Assembly: GCA_001485295.1 (NCBI GenBank)
Contig: BBOA01000011.1
Location: forward strand, 1 to 64,000
Source: Type-B symbiont of Plautia stali
GTDB taxonomy: Bacteria > Pseudomonadota > Gammaproteobacteria > Enterobacterales > Enterobacteriaceae
Direction of reading: 5' to 3'
DNA: 64,000 nt
A program made the translations under genes and the position numbers. The notes under the pieces were generated by a model. It made no database searches, was not told where the DNA came from, and was given only the letters and a program-made list of their open reading frames with translations. Below, piece after piece: positions 50,859 to 61,738 of this stretch (the stretch's first letter is position 1; every line of letters starts with the position of its first letter).

Positions 50859-51692
50859 TCATGTATCGATAAAGCCGGTGACGATCGGACTGATGATGTC
50901 CGACAGGCTGCCCACCAGATGGATAGTGTGCACCGCGTCCTGAATAATCTCCCAGCAGATCGTGCCGGTGATGTAGGGGAAGAAAATTGAGACCAACATC
51001 ATCACCACCGCAGGGTTAACCTCTTTTTTACCATACCCGCCAGCGCCACACAAACGGCGGCGGCGAAGATAGTAGCCGAAGCCGTGCGACACTTGCACCA
51101 GATCCGCCTCTTCGTCCGGCTGCTCAGCTTTGAATTTGTCGACCTGCGCGCGCTCTTCGGCAGAAACGTGGCGGCTTTTCGCCGGGTTGTCCGCCGAGAC
51201 GAACAGCCAGACCGCCATCCATACCAGTCCAATCAGGCAGATGATCACGAACGCCGGGCGCCAGCCGAAGGCGAGGGTGAGATAGCCGATAATGGGACCA
51301 GCTGCCGCGCCGCTCAGCAGGCTCATAGCGGTGGCGGCCTATTTTTTCGGGAATCAGCCGTTAATCGTCTTGTTGGCGGAGTCGCAGATCGGGCTTTCCG
51401 CCATGCCGAACAGCACGCGTAGGATCAACATCGACCAGAAGCCGGTCGCCAGCGCGGTCATATCGCAGAACAGCGACCACATGCCGACCGCAATGCCGAG
51501 CACGATTTTCGGTCCGAAGCGATCCGGAGCGACGCCGCCGACGAAGTTGAACAGTGCGTAACCTAAGAAGAAGTTGCCGAAGATCATGCCGAACTGTTCG
51601 GCGTTGATCGCTAGATCTTTTTCTATCAGCGGTAAGTTGAGACAGAAGGTGACACGATCGAGGTAATTGATGATGTAAACAAGAAAAAACAA
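50859..51692 (-). pseudogene. MFS sugar-acid transporter (ACS family) remnant
   Basis: MFFLVYIINYLDRVTFCLNLPLIEKDLAINAEQFGMIFGNFFLGYALFNFVGG, RFGPKIVLGIAVGMWSLFCDMTALATGFWSMLILRVLFGMAESP, then TAG/TAA around 51340, AATAMSLLSGAAAGPIIGYLTLAFGWRPAFVII, and finally PYITGTICWEIIQD, LVGSLSDIISPIVTGFI. This is the anion:cation symporter subfamily (galactonate/hexuronate type). The 5' end is fused to the rspB remnant; most of helices 7-10 are missing. Confidence 0.85.
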
Positions 51693-52225
51693 CAGACGCC
51701 TTTTAGCACCTGAATCGCCGTCAGGCCCATCGGACCGGCGCCGTAAATCATCGTCACATTCTGCGGCTGTAGCTGAAGGAAGGCGGTGATGTTGGCAGCG
51801 ATGGTGAATGGCTCCACCATGCTGGCGAGTTTGTCGGGAATGGTCGCAGGCAGCGCATAAGCATTGTCGACTGGCCCGACGGCATATTCGCTAAAGCCGC
51901 TGTCGCGATGCACGCTGATAACACTCAGCTGGTGCAGACATTTGGGCGATTCATTAAACAGGGATAGCAGTGGCCGCAGCTGATCCCGGGATCGACCGCT
52001 ACCCATTCACCGATATGGCTGACGTCAACGCCGTCGCCCACCCGCGTCAATGACGCCGAAAAATTCATGGCCGATAACGCGCGGATATTTTGCGAAAGGG
52101 TTATGACCGTGCCAAATATGCACGTCGGATCCGCAGATGTTAGCGTATTTCACCTTGACGCGCACTTCGCCCGCGGTGGGCGTCGGCAGCGGACGCCCAC
52201 CCAGCACCAGTTCGCCGGGTTGTTC
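51693..52225 (-). pseudogene. rspB: rspB remnant (zinc alcohol dehydrogenase), N-terminal half
   Basis: [63 protein letters not shown] (catalytic Zn Cys and His), frame changes, VAVDPGISCGHCYPC with changes, VISVHRDSGFSEYAVGPVDNAYALPATI, EPFTIAANITAFLQLQP and IYGAGPMGLTAIQVLKG. After LKG the sequence continues as the MFS gene. The Rossmann-fold second half is gone. The 5' end is joined in frame to rspA. Confidence 0.88.
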
Positions 52226-53444
52226 AATTACGATACACAGCGTGCCGTCTTCCAGACGGACCACCGGCAGACAGGCGGGTTCATAGGGATATTTCGCCGC
52301 CAGCTTTTCATTGAACTAGATCCCTAGGCCCGCCTTGTCTCCCGTATACATATAGCCCTCTTCAAAGGTCCAGTTGGCGTTAAACAGCTTCATCATCTGC
52401 TCGGAGAAGTCCATATACTCCAGCATGTCAAAGTTCGGCACCCAAAGGTCAAAGTGCAGCGCCGCTGCAATGCAGACTGGCGAAAGATCGGACGGGCCGT
52501 GCGAGCCGGTGCGTACCTGATAGAACGAGGCGAAATCGGCGATGCGACGCATACCGGTAATGCCGCCCGCATGGGTGATAGTGGTGCGGATATAGTCAAT
52601 CAGCTGCTCTTCAATCAGCTGCTTGCAGTGTCAGATACTTTTGAACGCTTCACCAACCGCAATCGGCATCACGGTATGCTAGCAGATCAGGCGGAAGCAC
52701 TTCATAGCTCTCGGCAGGCGTGAGATCCTCCATCCAGAACAGGCGGTAATACTCGACGCTTTTGCCGAAGCGCGCCGCTTCGATCGGCGTCAGGCGGTGC
52801 TGCATAGCATGCAGCAGATGCTCTTCGAAGCCGAACTTGTCGCGTATGGCGGCGAACAGCTTCGCCGTAAAGTCGAGGTATTTCTTGGTGGACTAGAGCT
52901 GCTCTTCCGGCCAGTTGCCTTTGGTGGCTGGCTCATACGCCAGACCTTTGCCTTTCACCATGCCGTAGGTGGTTTTCATGCCCGGCCCGCTGCACTAGGC
53001 GCAGATCGCCTTGAAGCTCATCTTTTTGTGCTTCGCGTAGTCGTCCATCATTTCATCAATAATGGTGTGGCCGGTGGTGTGATAGTAAACTATCACGCCA
53101 CTGCGCGGCGTGCCGCGCAGTGGCTGGTAAAGCGGCATATTGGCGGCTTTGCCTTTGATATCCCACAGCGCTATATCGACCGCAGAGATAGCCGACATGG
53201 TGACCGGCCCACGACGCCAGTAGGCGCCCTTATAGAAGTACTGCCAGATATCTTCGATCTGATGCGCGTCGCGGCCAATCAGCTGCGGGCAAACGTGATC
53301 TTTCAGGTAGGATACGACCGACAGCTCGCGGCCGTTGAGCGTGATGTCGCCGATGCCGGTAATGCCTTCATCTGTGGTGATCTTCGACGTAACAAAGTTT
53401 CTGCCTGCGCAGATGACAAAGACTTCAGCGTTAATAATTTTCAT
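52226..53444 (-). pseudogene. rspA: rspA, enolase-superfamily mannonate dehydratase-like protein, broken
   Basis: From 53444: [92 protein letters not shown], a small slip, [87 protein letters not shown] (Glu in E. coli), [26 protein letters not shown]. It has almost full length, with about five lesions. The C-terminus lacks the stop and reads into rspB. Confidence 0.92.
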
Positions 53445-53614
53445 CTCTAGTGGCCTTTATTCAGTAGTCAATGCTGAAAAAGTATGGGTATTTATTCTGC
53501 CATACAAGACGGCAAGGCAATCACAGAGAGAATTTTAAGGTCTGCCTGCGGTCGGCAATCAACGCGGATTTACTATTACAGACCGCATTAAAGTTAAAAT
53601 GCAATCAGCATGGC

Positions 53615-53769
53615 CCGAGGATCAAAGCGTCACGCGCTAGGGACAAAAACATCGGGAGTGTTTGAACAACGCTGCGCATTGGCCCGGCAACAGGCGTACC
53701 TCGAGGACGAGGTACGTACCGGCGTGGGCCGAGCCGGTAGGGATGCCGCCTTTGTGTCTTTACGATCGG
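53615..53769 (+). repeat. Dispersed intergenic repeat, long form (copy B)
   Basis: CCGAGGATCAAAGCGTCACG, GAGTGTTTGAACAACGC, GGCCCGG, a hairpin with arms GGTACGT-type around 53697-53722 (GTACCTCGAGGACGAGGTAC), GAGCCGGTAGGGATGCCG, then GTGTCTTTACGATCGGG. Opposite orientation to copy A; same module order. Confidence 0.82.
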
Positions 53770-53844
53770 GCGATGCTGCGTGCGTTAGCACAGAATTTAC
53801 AGAATTTATCGTCAACGCTTACTTCACAGCCCGAGAACGCTACC

Positions 53845-54744
53845 TCAGGCCAGCAGCGGGCACTGCGGCGGCAAGCGGCAGCTCAGCGCGCCGGGCATCA
53901 CCTCAATCTCGAACTCACGGCCGGAAAGCGGTTCGCCGTCCAGATTAAAGGTCATCTCACTCGGCGAGACGATGCGCAGCCAGGTCAGCTTAGCGGTGAC
54001 GATATTGGGGTTGTCATCGTTGCTGGTCAGGGAATGCAGCAGGATAGGCAGCAGCTCCTGCGTGGTGACGATGCTCAGATCGAGCTGGCCGTCATTGATC
54101 AGCGCCGACGGGCATAAACACTGGCCGCCGCCCGCCTGACGGCCGTTGCCGACGCCGATCGTCAGCGCGTCGCCCTGCCATTGAAAGCCGGGGCCGGAAA
54201 TCTCGCTGCTGTCGGGCTTTAGCGTATCCATCCGCATCAGGCCGTGAATAAAATAGGAGGCGCTGCCCAGTGCGGACTTCAGCTTTTCCGGCGTTTCGGT
54301 GGTGATGCGCGTGCCGAAACCGCCGGTTGCCATATTAATGAAATAGCGACCTTGATTGACCCGCGCCAGATCGATAATATACGCTTTACCCTGCACCGCC
54401 AGACGCAGGGCAGGCTCCATCTCGGCGGGAATGCTGACGCTGGTGGCGAAATCGTTGGCGGTGCCGAGCGGCAGAATGCCCAGAACCGGCCGTTGTTCCG
54501 CCGCGACAGCGGCCAGCGCAGTGGCGATCTCGTTAACGGTGCCGTCGCCGCCGCCGGCGACCACGGTCTCTGCGCCCAGCTGGATAGCTTCATCAAGGTA
54601 ACGCTCGCCATCGCCTTTCTCCCAAGTGACGCGCACGGTGATAGCGAACCCTTCATCGCGCAGCGTGGCGATCGCCGCCCGCAAATCCTCGTTGCTTGCC
54701 CCTTTGCCATTCAGAATGAGTAGAGTAAGCGGTTGTTTTACCAT
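53845..54744 (-). CDS. yegS: YegS, lipid kinase of the diacylglycerol kinase family
   Basis: 299 residues (E. coli 299). DAGK catalytic motif [54 protein letters not shown] and the C-terminal beta-sandwich with [30 protein letters not shown]. In vitro the E. coli protein phosphorylates phosphatidylglycerol. Start [15 protein letters not shown]. Intact. Followed 76 nt later by repeat copy B. Confidence 0.94.
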   Translation of the reverse strand: MVKQPLTLLILNGKGASNEDLRAAIATLRDEGFAITVRVTWEKGDGERYLDEAIQLGAETVVAGGGDGTVNEIATALAAVAAEQRPVLGILPLGTANDFATSVSIPAEMEPALRLAVQGKAYIIDLARVNQGRYFINMATGGFGTRITTETPEKLKSALGSASYFIHGLMRMDTLKPDSSEISGPGFQWQGDALTIGVGNGRQAGGGQCLCPSALINDGQLDLSIVTTQELLPILLHSLTSNDDNPNIVTAKLTWLRIVSPSEMTFNLDGEPLSGREFEIEVMPGALSCRLPPQCPLLA

Positions 54745-54994
54745 TGTCCATTCCTTGAAAACCTACAAAAATTTCTACTCATAGCATAGTCAGGAGGGAA
54801 AATTTATGGAAGAAAAGCGGAAAAAAGAAAACCCGCACGGGGGAGCCGGGCGGGTGAATGAGGTGGTTCCTGATATAACAGCTATTATATTAGTAGTTGT
54901 TAGTCGTTCGCAGCAGGCGCAACTATAAAGGAGCGTGCCGTAACAGTCTGTGATCCTGTTCTAATTCCGCCTTTTTACTTGCAGGACGTGATTT

Positions 54995-56065
54995 TGCTAT
55001 GGCGATCGCGCGTGCTGCTGCCGTTAGTGAAGTTACGCAGCAGGGCGAACGCTAACTCACGTCCGGCGGTACTGGCATCCAGACGCGATGACCGTCGCTA
55101 GGCGCCACCTCGATCGCTGCGCAGAAACTTATTCTTCACCGTGACTTCCACCCAATCGAGTAGTCCTGCTCGTGGTTCTGATAGCTGTCGTGCGTGTGGC
55201 GGCTTAAAAAGCCTTCGGTGTAACCGCGATGCGTCAGCCCTTCCAGGGTGGTGAGTAGTTTAGGATCAAAGGGTTTGCCGGCGTCGTCGTCAATGGCGCG
55301 ACGATAGACCTGCGCCGTACGCGCGCAGTAGTAAAACGATTCAGTGCAACCTTCGATTTTTAGCGAATGGACGCTCATCTCGCTCAGGCGCTCGACGTGC
55401 GGCACTGCGCGCAGATCCTTTGAGTTCATAATGTAAATGTAGATGCCGTGCTCATCTTCAAAGGTGCTCATCATGTCGCCCGGCTTCATTTCCTCTTCCA
55501 GCAAAAACAGCTTGTCGGTGGGCTAGCCCAGACTTAGTGCCAGCGTCGCTTCCTACACCTCGACAATATTGCCCATCCCGTCCTGCTTGCCTTCCGCTAC
55601 CTTATATTCCCAGCGGCAGGCGTTGGTGCAGATGCCCTGATTCGAATCGCGCTGGTTCATATAGCCGGAGAGCAAACAGCGACCGGAGTAGGCCATGCAG
55701 AGTGCGCCGTGTACGAAGATCTCCATCTCCGGCACCTCTTGGCGGCTCTCGGCGATCTTCTCCAGCGACAGCTCGCGCGACAGGATCACGCACATCAGCC
55801 CCATCTGCTGCCAGAACTTCACCGTCGCCCAGTTAACCGTAATTCGCCTGCACGGAAAATCTGCGGAAAAGCCTCGCGCACCAGCATAATCAAACCGGGA
55901 TCGGACATGATCAGCGCGTCCGGCTGCATCTCCACCACCGGTGTGAGGATTGCGTGCGCGCAGGCTGTAGCACCGCTGGCCAGCATAGACCGCGTCCGCA
56001 CCATAGGCGAAGGCGAAGCGCATATTCTTCAGTGTTCCCGCTGGAGAAAGCAGTTCAGGTTTCAT
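54995..56065 (-). pseudogene. yegQ: yegQ (trhP), U32 peptidase-family tRNA hydroxylation protein, broken
   Basis: MKPELLSPAGTLKNMRFAFAYGADAVYAGQ at 56065, then frameshifted AHAILTPVVEMQPDALIMSDPGLIMLVREAFPQIF, VNWATVKFWQQMGLMCVILSRELSLEKIAESRQEVPEMEIFVHGALCMAYSGRCLLSGYMNQRD, ICTNACRWEY (U32 signature with Fe-S cysteines), TAG breaks near 55560-55520, then FLLEEEMKPGDMM...YIMNSKDLRAVPHVERL. A YI duplication (GIYIYIMN) and loss of the C-terminal 100 residues. TrhP is needed for ho5U34 in tRNA. Confidence 0.92.
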
Positions 56066-56165
56066 AGTGTTCTTACTGATGTCAGGTCAGCATGCCGCTT
56101 GGCATGGCACGTGCAGCGAACGTTATAGTCACAGCCCTGCAAAAGGTGCGGCGTAGGCAAGCTAG

Positions 56166-56179
56166 TTGATCTATATCAA
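56166..56179. promoter_or_regulatory. Perfect FNR-type box between baeR and yegQ
   Basis: TTGATCTATATCAA equals the FNR consensus TTGAT-N4-ATCAA exactly and is extended to a 10-bp-arm inverted repeat (GCTAGTTGAT / ATCAACTAGC, 56161-56184). It lies about 100 nt upstream of the yegQ start and touches the baeR stop codon. Confidence 0.6.
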
Positions 56180-56529
56180 CTAGCACAGATCCGCTTTCCA
56201 GCGATAACCCATGCCGTAGACGGCGCGGATAAACAGCTGTGCGGCGTCGAGGTTTTCCAGCTTGCGCCGCACATTTTTAATGTGGCTGTCGATGGTGCGG
56301 CTGGTCACGAAGCGATAGTCATCTTAAAGATGGTTGAGCAACTGCTCGCGCGAAAAGACTTTTCCCGGCACCAGCGCCAGGGTTTTCAGCGCCGGAACCC
56401 GGCGTGCGTCAGCTCCAGCGGCTGGTCGCGCTAGCTCGCTTGGAAGCGGCCTTCGTCGATCATCAGCTGCGCCAGCTTCGGTTCGTCTTCCACTACCAGA
56501 ATCATCGGGTCGGTTTTTTCGGGGATCAT
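56180..56529 (-). pseudogene. baeR: baeR, envelope-stress response regulator with the receiver domain deleted
   Basis: MIPEKTDPMILVVEDEPKLAQLM joins directly to IDEGRFQAS, TAG, then FRALKTLALVPGKVFSREQLLNHL, TAA/TAG-type break, [47 protein letters not shown] and TAG. The phosphorylatable Asp and nearly the whole CheY-like receiver (about 110 residues) are gone; the OmpR-type winged helix is otherwise preserved apart from nonsense codons and a frameshift. Confidence 0.9.
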
Positions 56530-56531
56530 TG

Positions 56532-57714
56532 TCAGTTACGGTTGGGCAACATAGGCAATTGTAGCGCAATTTTCAGTCCATCTAAATCAGAGTGCTCCGC
56601 AGCGATATGGCCGCCGTGCGCGTCGACGATGTTTTTGCAGATCGCCAGCCTCAGCACTGAGCCGCCGCTGACACGATTGCGCGACTCTTCGGTGCGGAAA
56701 AAACGCTCGAAGATTTGTGCCTGCTGCGGCGTGTCCACTCCTAGCGCGCTGTCGGCAAAGCTCAGCTGCCAGTAGGGCGCTTCATACCAGAGCCGCACCT
56801 CGACTTGGCCCGGCGCGTCGGTATAGCGCAGGCTGTTAGCAGATTGGTTAATAGCTGTATCAGGCGGCCGGGGTCGCCGAAGAATGGTGCTTCGTCCGAC
56901 ATCTGCAGCCTCAGTGTCAGCCCGTGGCTGCGATAGCGTCGTTGAAGCTGCCGGTGGTGATCTCCAGCAGCTGCACCAGATTAGTGGCCTCCTTGCGATA
57001 GGCGAGGGCGCCTTCATCGGAGAGCAAGAACTGATGCAGATCGTCCACCAGCTTGCTAAGCACGTCAACTTCGCTTTGCAGCGAGCCGCCCGCCTGCGGT
57101 GTCAGCTTGCGCACGTCGTCCTACATCGCTAGCTCGCCGCGCAGGATCGCCAGCGGCGTGCGCAGCTCGTGGGAGATATCGGCCATAAAAGGCGCGTCGC
57201 ATGCTTTCGTTTTTCTCCAGCGAGTTGGCGAGGCGGTTAAAGTCCTACGCCAGCTGGCCTAGCTCGTCATGGCTGTCGACCTCGGCGCATTGGCGGAATT
57301 CTCCGACGCCAGATGGTGCACACGCCACCAGCCGCTTGAACGGCGCCAGCAGGCCGCGCGACATCAGCTAGGTAGACCAGCGCGGCCGCTAGTAGCGTCG
57401 ACAGGCCGGCAATCAGCCAGCTAGTTATACTGCTGATCGATAATCCAGAATTGGGTGTGCGCTAGCCGTGCGGCGGCAGGCTGATTATTGCTGTCGGGAT
57501 TCTGCTCCAGCGAGCGTAGCATGGTGAATACCAGCCAATCCTTATGGCGCAGGAAATCCCAGTTGCCGTACTGTTCATACTGATCGGCCAGCGCGTCGCC
57601 GAGCATGGTGAGCCGCTGCCCGTTGCCACGCTTGATTCAGCACCAGCATGCAGGTGGACAAAATGGCTAAAAAGAGTTTGGCGCTGATACCCACAGCCGC
57701 AAAGGGGACTTCAT
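56532..57714 (-). pseudogene. baeS: baeS, envelope-stress sensor kinase, broken
   Basis: MKSPLRLWVSA, LFLAILSTCMLVL (first helix), RGNGQRLTMLGDALADQYEQYGNWDFLRHKDWLVFTMLRSLEQ, TQFWIIDQQYN and TAG, MADISHELRTPLAILRGELAM (H-box), KLTPQAGGSLQSEVDVLSKLVDDLHQF, NSLRYTDAPGQVEVRLWYEAPYWQLSFADSALGVD, FERFFRTEESRNRVSGGS (G-boxes altered) and LAICKNIVDAHGGHIAAEHS. Many frameshifts and TAGs. It overlaps the divergence point with the baeR remnant as in mdtABCD-baeSR. Confidence 0.9.
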
Positions 57715-57734
57715 GATTTTCTCCGGCGTCGCAG

Positions 57735-58672
57735 ATCGACGTTTTGACTAGTTTCCTTTGGCACCCGCTAGAACACCAGCGCGTGCAGGGCGATAATCAG
57801 CGCCCTGCAAGTGTAAGCGATAACGGACATGCTTGTGGGTATTGTTGCTGCGCTGCCCAGCGCATCCTGGCCAAACGCGCCTAGCAGCAGACCGGCGAGA
57901 GTAACGCTGATGTTCATCGACAGCTGCATAATCATCGAGGACAGGCTGTTACCGCTGGCACAACGGCGAACGCCAGCGTGGTGCCGACCAGCGCGTTGCG
58001 GTGACCGAACAGGTTAACGATGCGCACCACCACGCGCTTGATGCCCATATTGCCGAGCACTATCGGGATCATCATCAGGCCGGCGTGAAACGGCGTAAAA
58101 CCCATGCTGACTTGCAGAAAAAAAGGCAGCATACCGCAGCCGATACAGCCTAAAAAACTGCCGAGCAGGCCGATGGAGTAGAGGCGGTTGTCGAACAGCT
58201 TCAGGCTGAACAGCGCGCGGTCGTTGTGGAATGAATGCATCAGATAGAAGAGCAGCGAGAAGACGCCGATCAGGATCATCGCGCCGAGCAGCAGAAGCGA
58301 TCTGCCGCCTGCTGCGCTGGCCATCAAGTGCCATCGTCAGGGTCGCCATCCCGGCGGCCAGCAGCAAAAAACCAATAAAATCGAAGCGACGCGTCTACAT
58401 CGAGTAGTTCGGCATTAGCATAAGGGTAGCGGTGGCACCGACGATGCCGACGGGAATATTGATCAGGAAGATCCAGTGCCAGCTGGCGCACTCCACCAGC
58501 ACGCTCCCAAGCGCCGGGACGACCAGTAGGCCAATCTGACCCGACAGCGTGACAAAGGTCATCGCCGACATAATATACTGCTCGCGCGGCACGATCTTCA
58601 TCGCCGTTAGACGCCCGACCGGCACCATAATCGCGCTGCCAATGCCCTGCAACACACGCGCCAACCCCGGCT
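57735..58672 (-). pseudogene. mdtD: mdtD remnant (MFS transporter)
   Basis: It begins inside the protein, directly after mdtB/mdtC sequence: [197 protein letters not shown]. The first three helices and the C-terminal third are missing or frameshifted. Confidence 0.9.
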
Positions 58673-59960
58673 GAGGGCAGCATCGAGAGAATGGTCAGCG
58701 GATGGACATAGCTCTCATAGAGTATCCTTAGCACGATATAGACGGCGACGATGGCCACTACGAGCAGCCGGACGGTGCTGGTGAGCGTTGCCTCAAACGC
58801 CAAGATTGCTCCTTGGAACTGGGTCATTAGCTCCGAGGGCATGCCGAGCTGCGCTTCCGCCGCGCTGACCGCCTTTACCGCGTTGTCCAGCGAATAGCCG
58901 TCGGCAACGTTAGAGGAGAAGGTCGCCGACGGGAACTGGTCGAGGTAGTTGACGTTCAGCGCGGTGCGTCGCTGCTTAACTCTGTCGATGGCGCTGAGCG
59001 GCACGCTGCCGCCGTCGGTGCTGGTGAGGCCGATGCTCTCCAGCCCTGCCAGCCCCGGCATAGGCGCGGCTGCCCTGCTTCAGCAGCACCACGCAATACT
59101 GATTCGCATGGGTGTAGATGGTGGAGATCAGCCGCTGGCCGAAAGCGTTCCAGCCTCTGATCCTGCCAGTCGCTGCTGATATCGTGCAGCGCGGGCGACT
59201 GGCGTGGAGCCTCCAGCAGCTGCAGCTGTGGCACCTAGGTGCTGAGCGACTCCAGCAAGCCGAACTGCAGGGTGAACTGATAGGGCGTGCGGCTCGCTTG
59301 GGTCTCGATGGTGAGATTCTGCACCGGCTCTGCAGCCAGAGCGTGACACCCGGAAGCCTGCTTCACCTGCGGGATGCGATCGTCGCGCTCGCTCAGCGGC
59401 TTGGGGTTGATTGCAAACGCGCGCTGTTAAGCGCGGCGTTGGTGCCATCGACGCCGACGAACGCGGTCAGGCTCTGCACAGCCGGATCTTTTATGATCAG
59501 CGTGGCGGTGGTCAGCGCCATTAGCGTCAGGTTATTAATGGAGAAGCCGAGGAAGTACATGGCGGCGAAGGTGCCCCCCCAGAGACAGCGGCACGGCGAC
59601 CGCGGGAATTAGGGTCGCCGGCACGTTGCGCAGAAACAGGTAGATAATCATCACCACTAGGCCGATGGCCAGCATCAGCTCGTGTTGGGTATCGGTGACC
59701 GAGGCACGAATATTGGTGGTGCGGTCGGTCAGCAGCTGGACGTTGAACGACTTCGGCAGCAAGGTGTCGCTGATAGCGGCGTGCAGCAGAATGCCCTGCG
59801 CCTGCGCGCTAGCCTCGTCGCCGCCGAGTCTCTAAAAGTTGATAGGCCGGCCAATCATTGCTTGGTCGATTATCTCCGAGCTGCGCTTCGCCTTGCGCGT
59901 GGATATGGTGCATCATGTCGCAGACCAGATTTGATCTGCTGCGGCTTTAGCTCGCTGGCG
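58673..59960 (-). pseudogene. mdtB: mdtB'-'mdtC chimeric remnant (RND multidrug efflux subunits)
   Basis: Minus-strand blocks: [191 protein letters not shown]: all MdtB. It then becomes [20 protein letters not shown], which is the MdtC version of this conserved helix, and next mdtD. Large interior parts of mdtB, nearly all of mdtC and all of mdtA are missing. Confidence 0.85.
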
Positions 59961-59994
59961 CCAAGAAAGGATTTAGGGGATTTAAGGAAAGATT

Positions 59995-60280
59995 CCGCTG
60001 CCGCTGTTGTTCAGCACCCAGAATGCCAGCAGGTCGTCCAGCAGCAGAGTAAGAAGGCCAACCGACAGGATAGAGTGCAACAGTTGAGCAGCGAGTTCAG
60101 CGGCGCGTGACGCCTCAGCAGTGCGCGCAGCATGATGCCGCCGCCGATGCCCTGCAGCAGATTGATGAGCGTAAACAGCATGTTCGCCGGCGCCGGGCCG
60201 AGTATCAGGGCGTTGGCCAACGCGGTGTCTGCGGCGCAGCCCAGCAGCAGCGGCACTAAAAAGGCAACGCCGATCTGCAG
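59995..60280 (-). pseudogene. yegE: yegE remnant (MASE1 sensor part of a diguanylate cyclase)
   Basis: IGVAFLVPLLLGCAADTALANALILGPAPANMLFTLINLLQGIGGGIMLRALLRRHAPLNSLL resembles helices 3-5 of the MASE1 membrane sensor of YegE (TWTTINIVEAVVGAVLLRKLLPWYNPL). The PAS and GGDEF-EAL parts are absent. The divergent position next to udk is as in E. coli; alkA, yegD and mdtA, which should follow, are gone. Confidence 0.65.
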
Positions 60281-60732
60281 TCAGCTAAACCCCTTTAGCG
60301 CCGTGCGGCGCTGGCTGAGTAGAAAGGCGGAGCTGAGGGTAAAGCCGAGCAGCAGCCCGGGCGCGACTTCGCTGGTGGAGTGTACATGGATCACCAGACG
60401 TGAAAAGCCTACTATCAGCGGAATAAAGTAGCCGACGGCGAGTGCGGCGCCGCGCCAGCGGTTCGACCAGCGGCCGGAGACCAGCCACAGGGTCACCGAC
60501 ATCGCGCTGTGGTCGCTAAAGCCGGTAAAATTAAAACGGGCGCTGCCGATGCTGAAGCCAAGAAACAGAATTTTCGACAAGCTCACCAGCAAGCCGGCTA
60601 GGCCAGAGGCGAGCAGCCAGTACTAGACCGTGCGGCGATTATCGCTCTTCCACTGCAGGATCAGCGTGATAATAACCGCGGTCGGGATCAGCAGCATGCT
60701 GTCGCCAAAATAGGTTAGTGTTCTCCAGTGCA
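60281..60732 (-). pseudogene. PAP2-family phosphatase with one early amber codon
   Basis: MHWRTLTYFGDSMLLIPTAVIITLILQWKSDNRRTV, TAG, YWLLASGLAGLLVSLSKILFLGFSIGSARFNFTGFSDHSAMSVTLWLVSGRW, IPLIVGFSRLVIHVHSTSEVAPGLLLGFTLSSAFLL and TAG. The PAP2 motifs are GFSDHSAMS and SRLVIHVHSTSEV. About 150 residues, six helices. Only lesion seen is the stop at codon 37, in CTAG context. It is inserted between udk and yegE relative to E. coli. Confidence 0.75.
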
Positions 60733-61029
60733 TAAGCTTCCTTTATTGTAGGCTGGCATCGCGCACCTGCCTTGTCGCGGGGGAATGACGCAGGCTTCCG
60801 CTGACTGATGCGCCAGCCGCATCAGTCAATATCAGTTTCATACCAGTTTATTGGGTAACGGCTGCGGTTTGATAAGGGCAAATTCTGAAATAGGATCAGC
60901 GGCTTTTCTCTGGCGTCAAAAGAATGAAGTCTTTATACTTAGCGTCTACTAAAATCTCTCCATTCCATCCTTCGTCAAAACGTCTAATCCGCGTACAGCG
61001 CATGCTCCAGCATCAGGTCTTTAAAAAGT

Positions 61030-61648
61030 ATGACTGACAAGTATCATTAGTACGTGATTGTGGGCATTGCCGGTGCCTCCGCATCCGGAAAAAGTTTAAT
61101 CGCCACCACGCTCTACCGCAAAATCCGTGACCAGGTCGGTGACGAGCATATCGGGGTCATCCTGGAAGATGCCCATTATAAGGACCGGAGTCATTTCACA
61201 ATGGAAGATAGGGTAAAAACCAACTACGACCATCCCAGTGCGATGGATCACGATCTGCTGCTGCATCTGCAGGCGCTGAAAGCGGGCCATCATATCGATC
61301 TGCCGGTTTACAGCTACGTCGAACATACCCGCACGCGCGACAGTATCCACCTGAAGCCGAAAAAGGTGATTATCCTTGAAGGGATCCTGCTGTTGACCGA
61401 CGCGCGTCTGCGTCAGGAGCTGAACTTCTCGATTTTCGTCGTATGCCGCTGGATATCTGCCTAATGCTCCGCATGAAGCCCGACGTCAACGAGCGCGGCT
61501 GCTCGATGAGTTCGGTACCGTGCGTCCGATGTTCTTGCAGTTTATCGAGCCGTCGAAGCAGTACGCCGACATTACCATGCTGCGCGGCGGGAAAAACCGC
61601 ATCGTCATTGATATTTTTAAAGCTAAAATAAACCAGTTTTTCGAATAA
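61030..61648 (+). pseudogene. udk: udk (uridine/cytidine kinase), broken
   Basis: MTDKYH, TAG where Gln is expected (MTDQSHQCV), [25 protein letters not shown] (Walker A), [71 protein letters not shown], then a frameshift, PLDICLM, a lost AQYQK block, [39 protein letters not shown] and TAA. Translation could restart at GTG 61051 or later, but the frameshift after FSIFV still truncates it. Confidence 0.92.
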
Positions 61649-61738
61649 CCGCGTCGGGTCAGACGCGCGGCTAACCGCCTGTTACGCGCGTTTTAGGCGG
61701 TTCGCTACACTTACTATCATGGAGACAGGTACAGGTAA

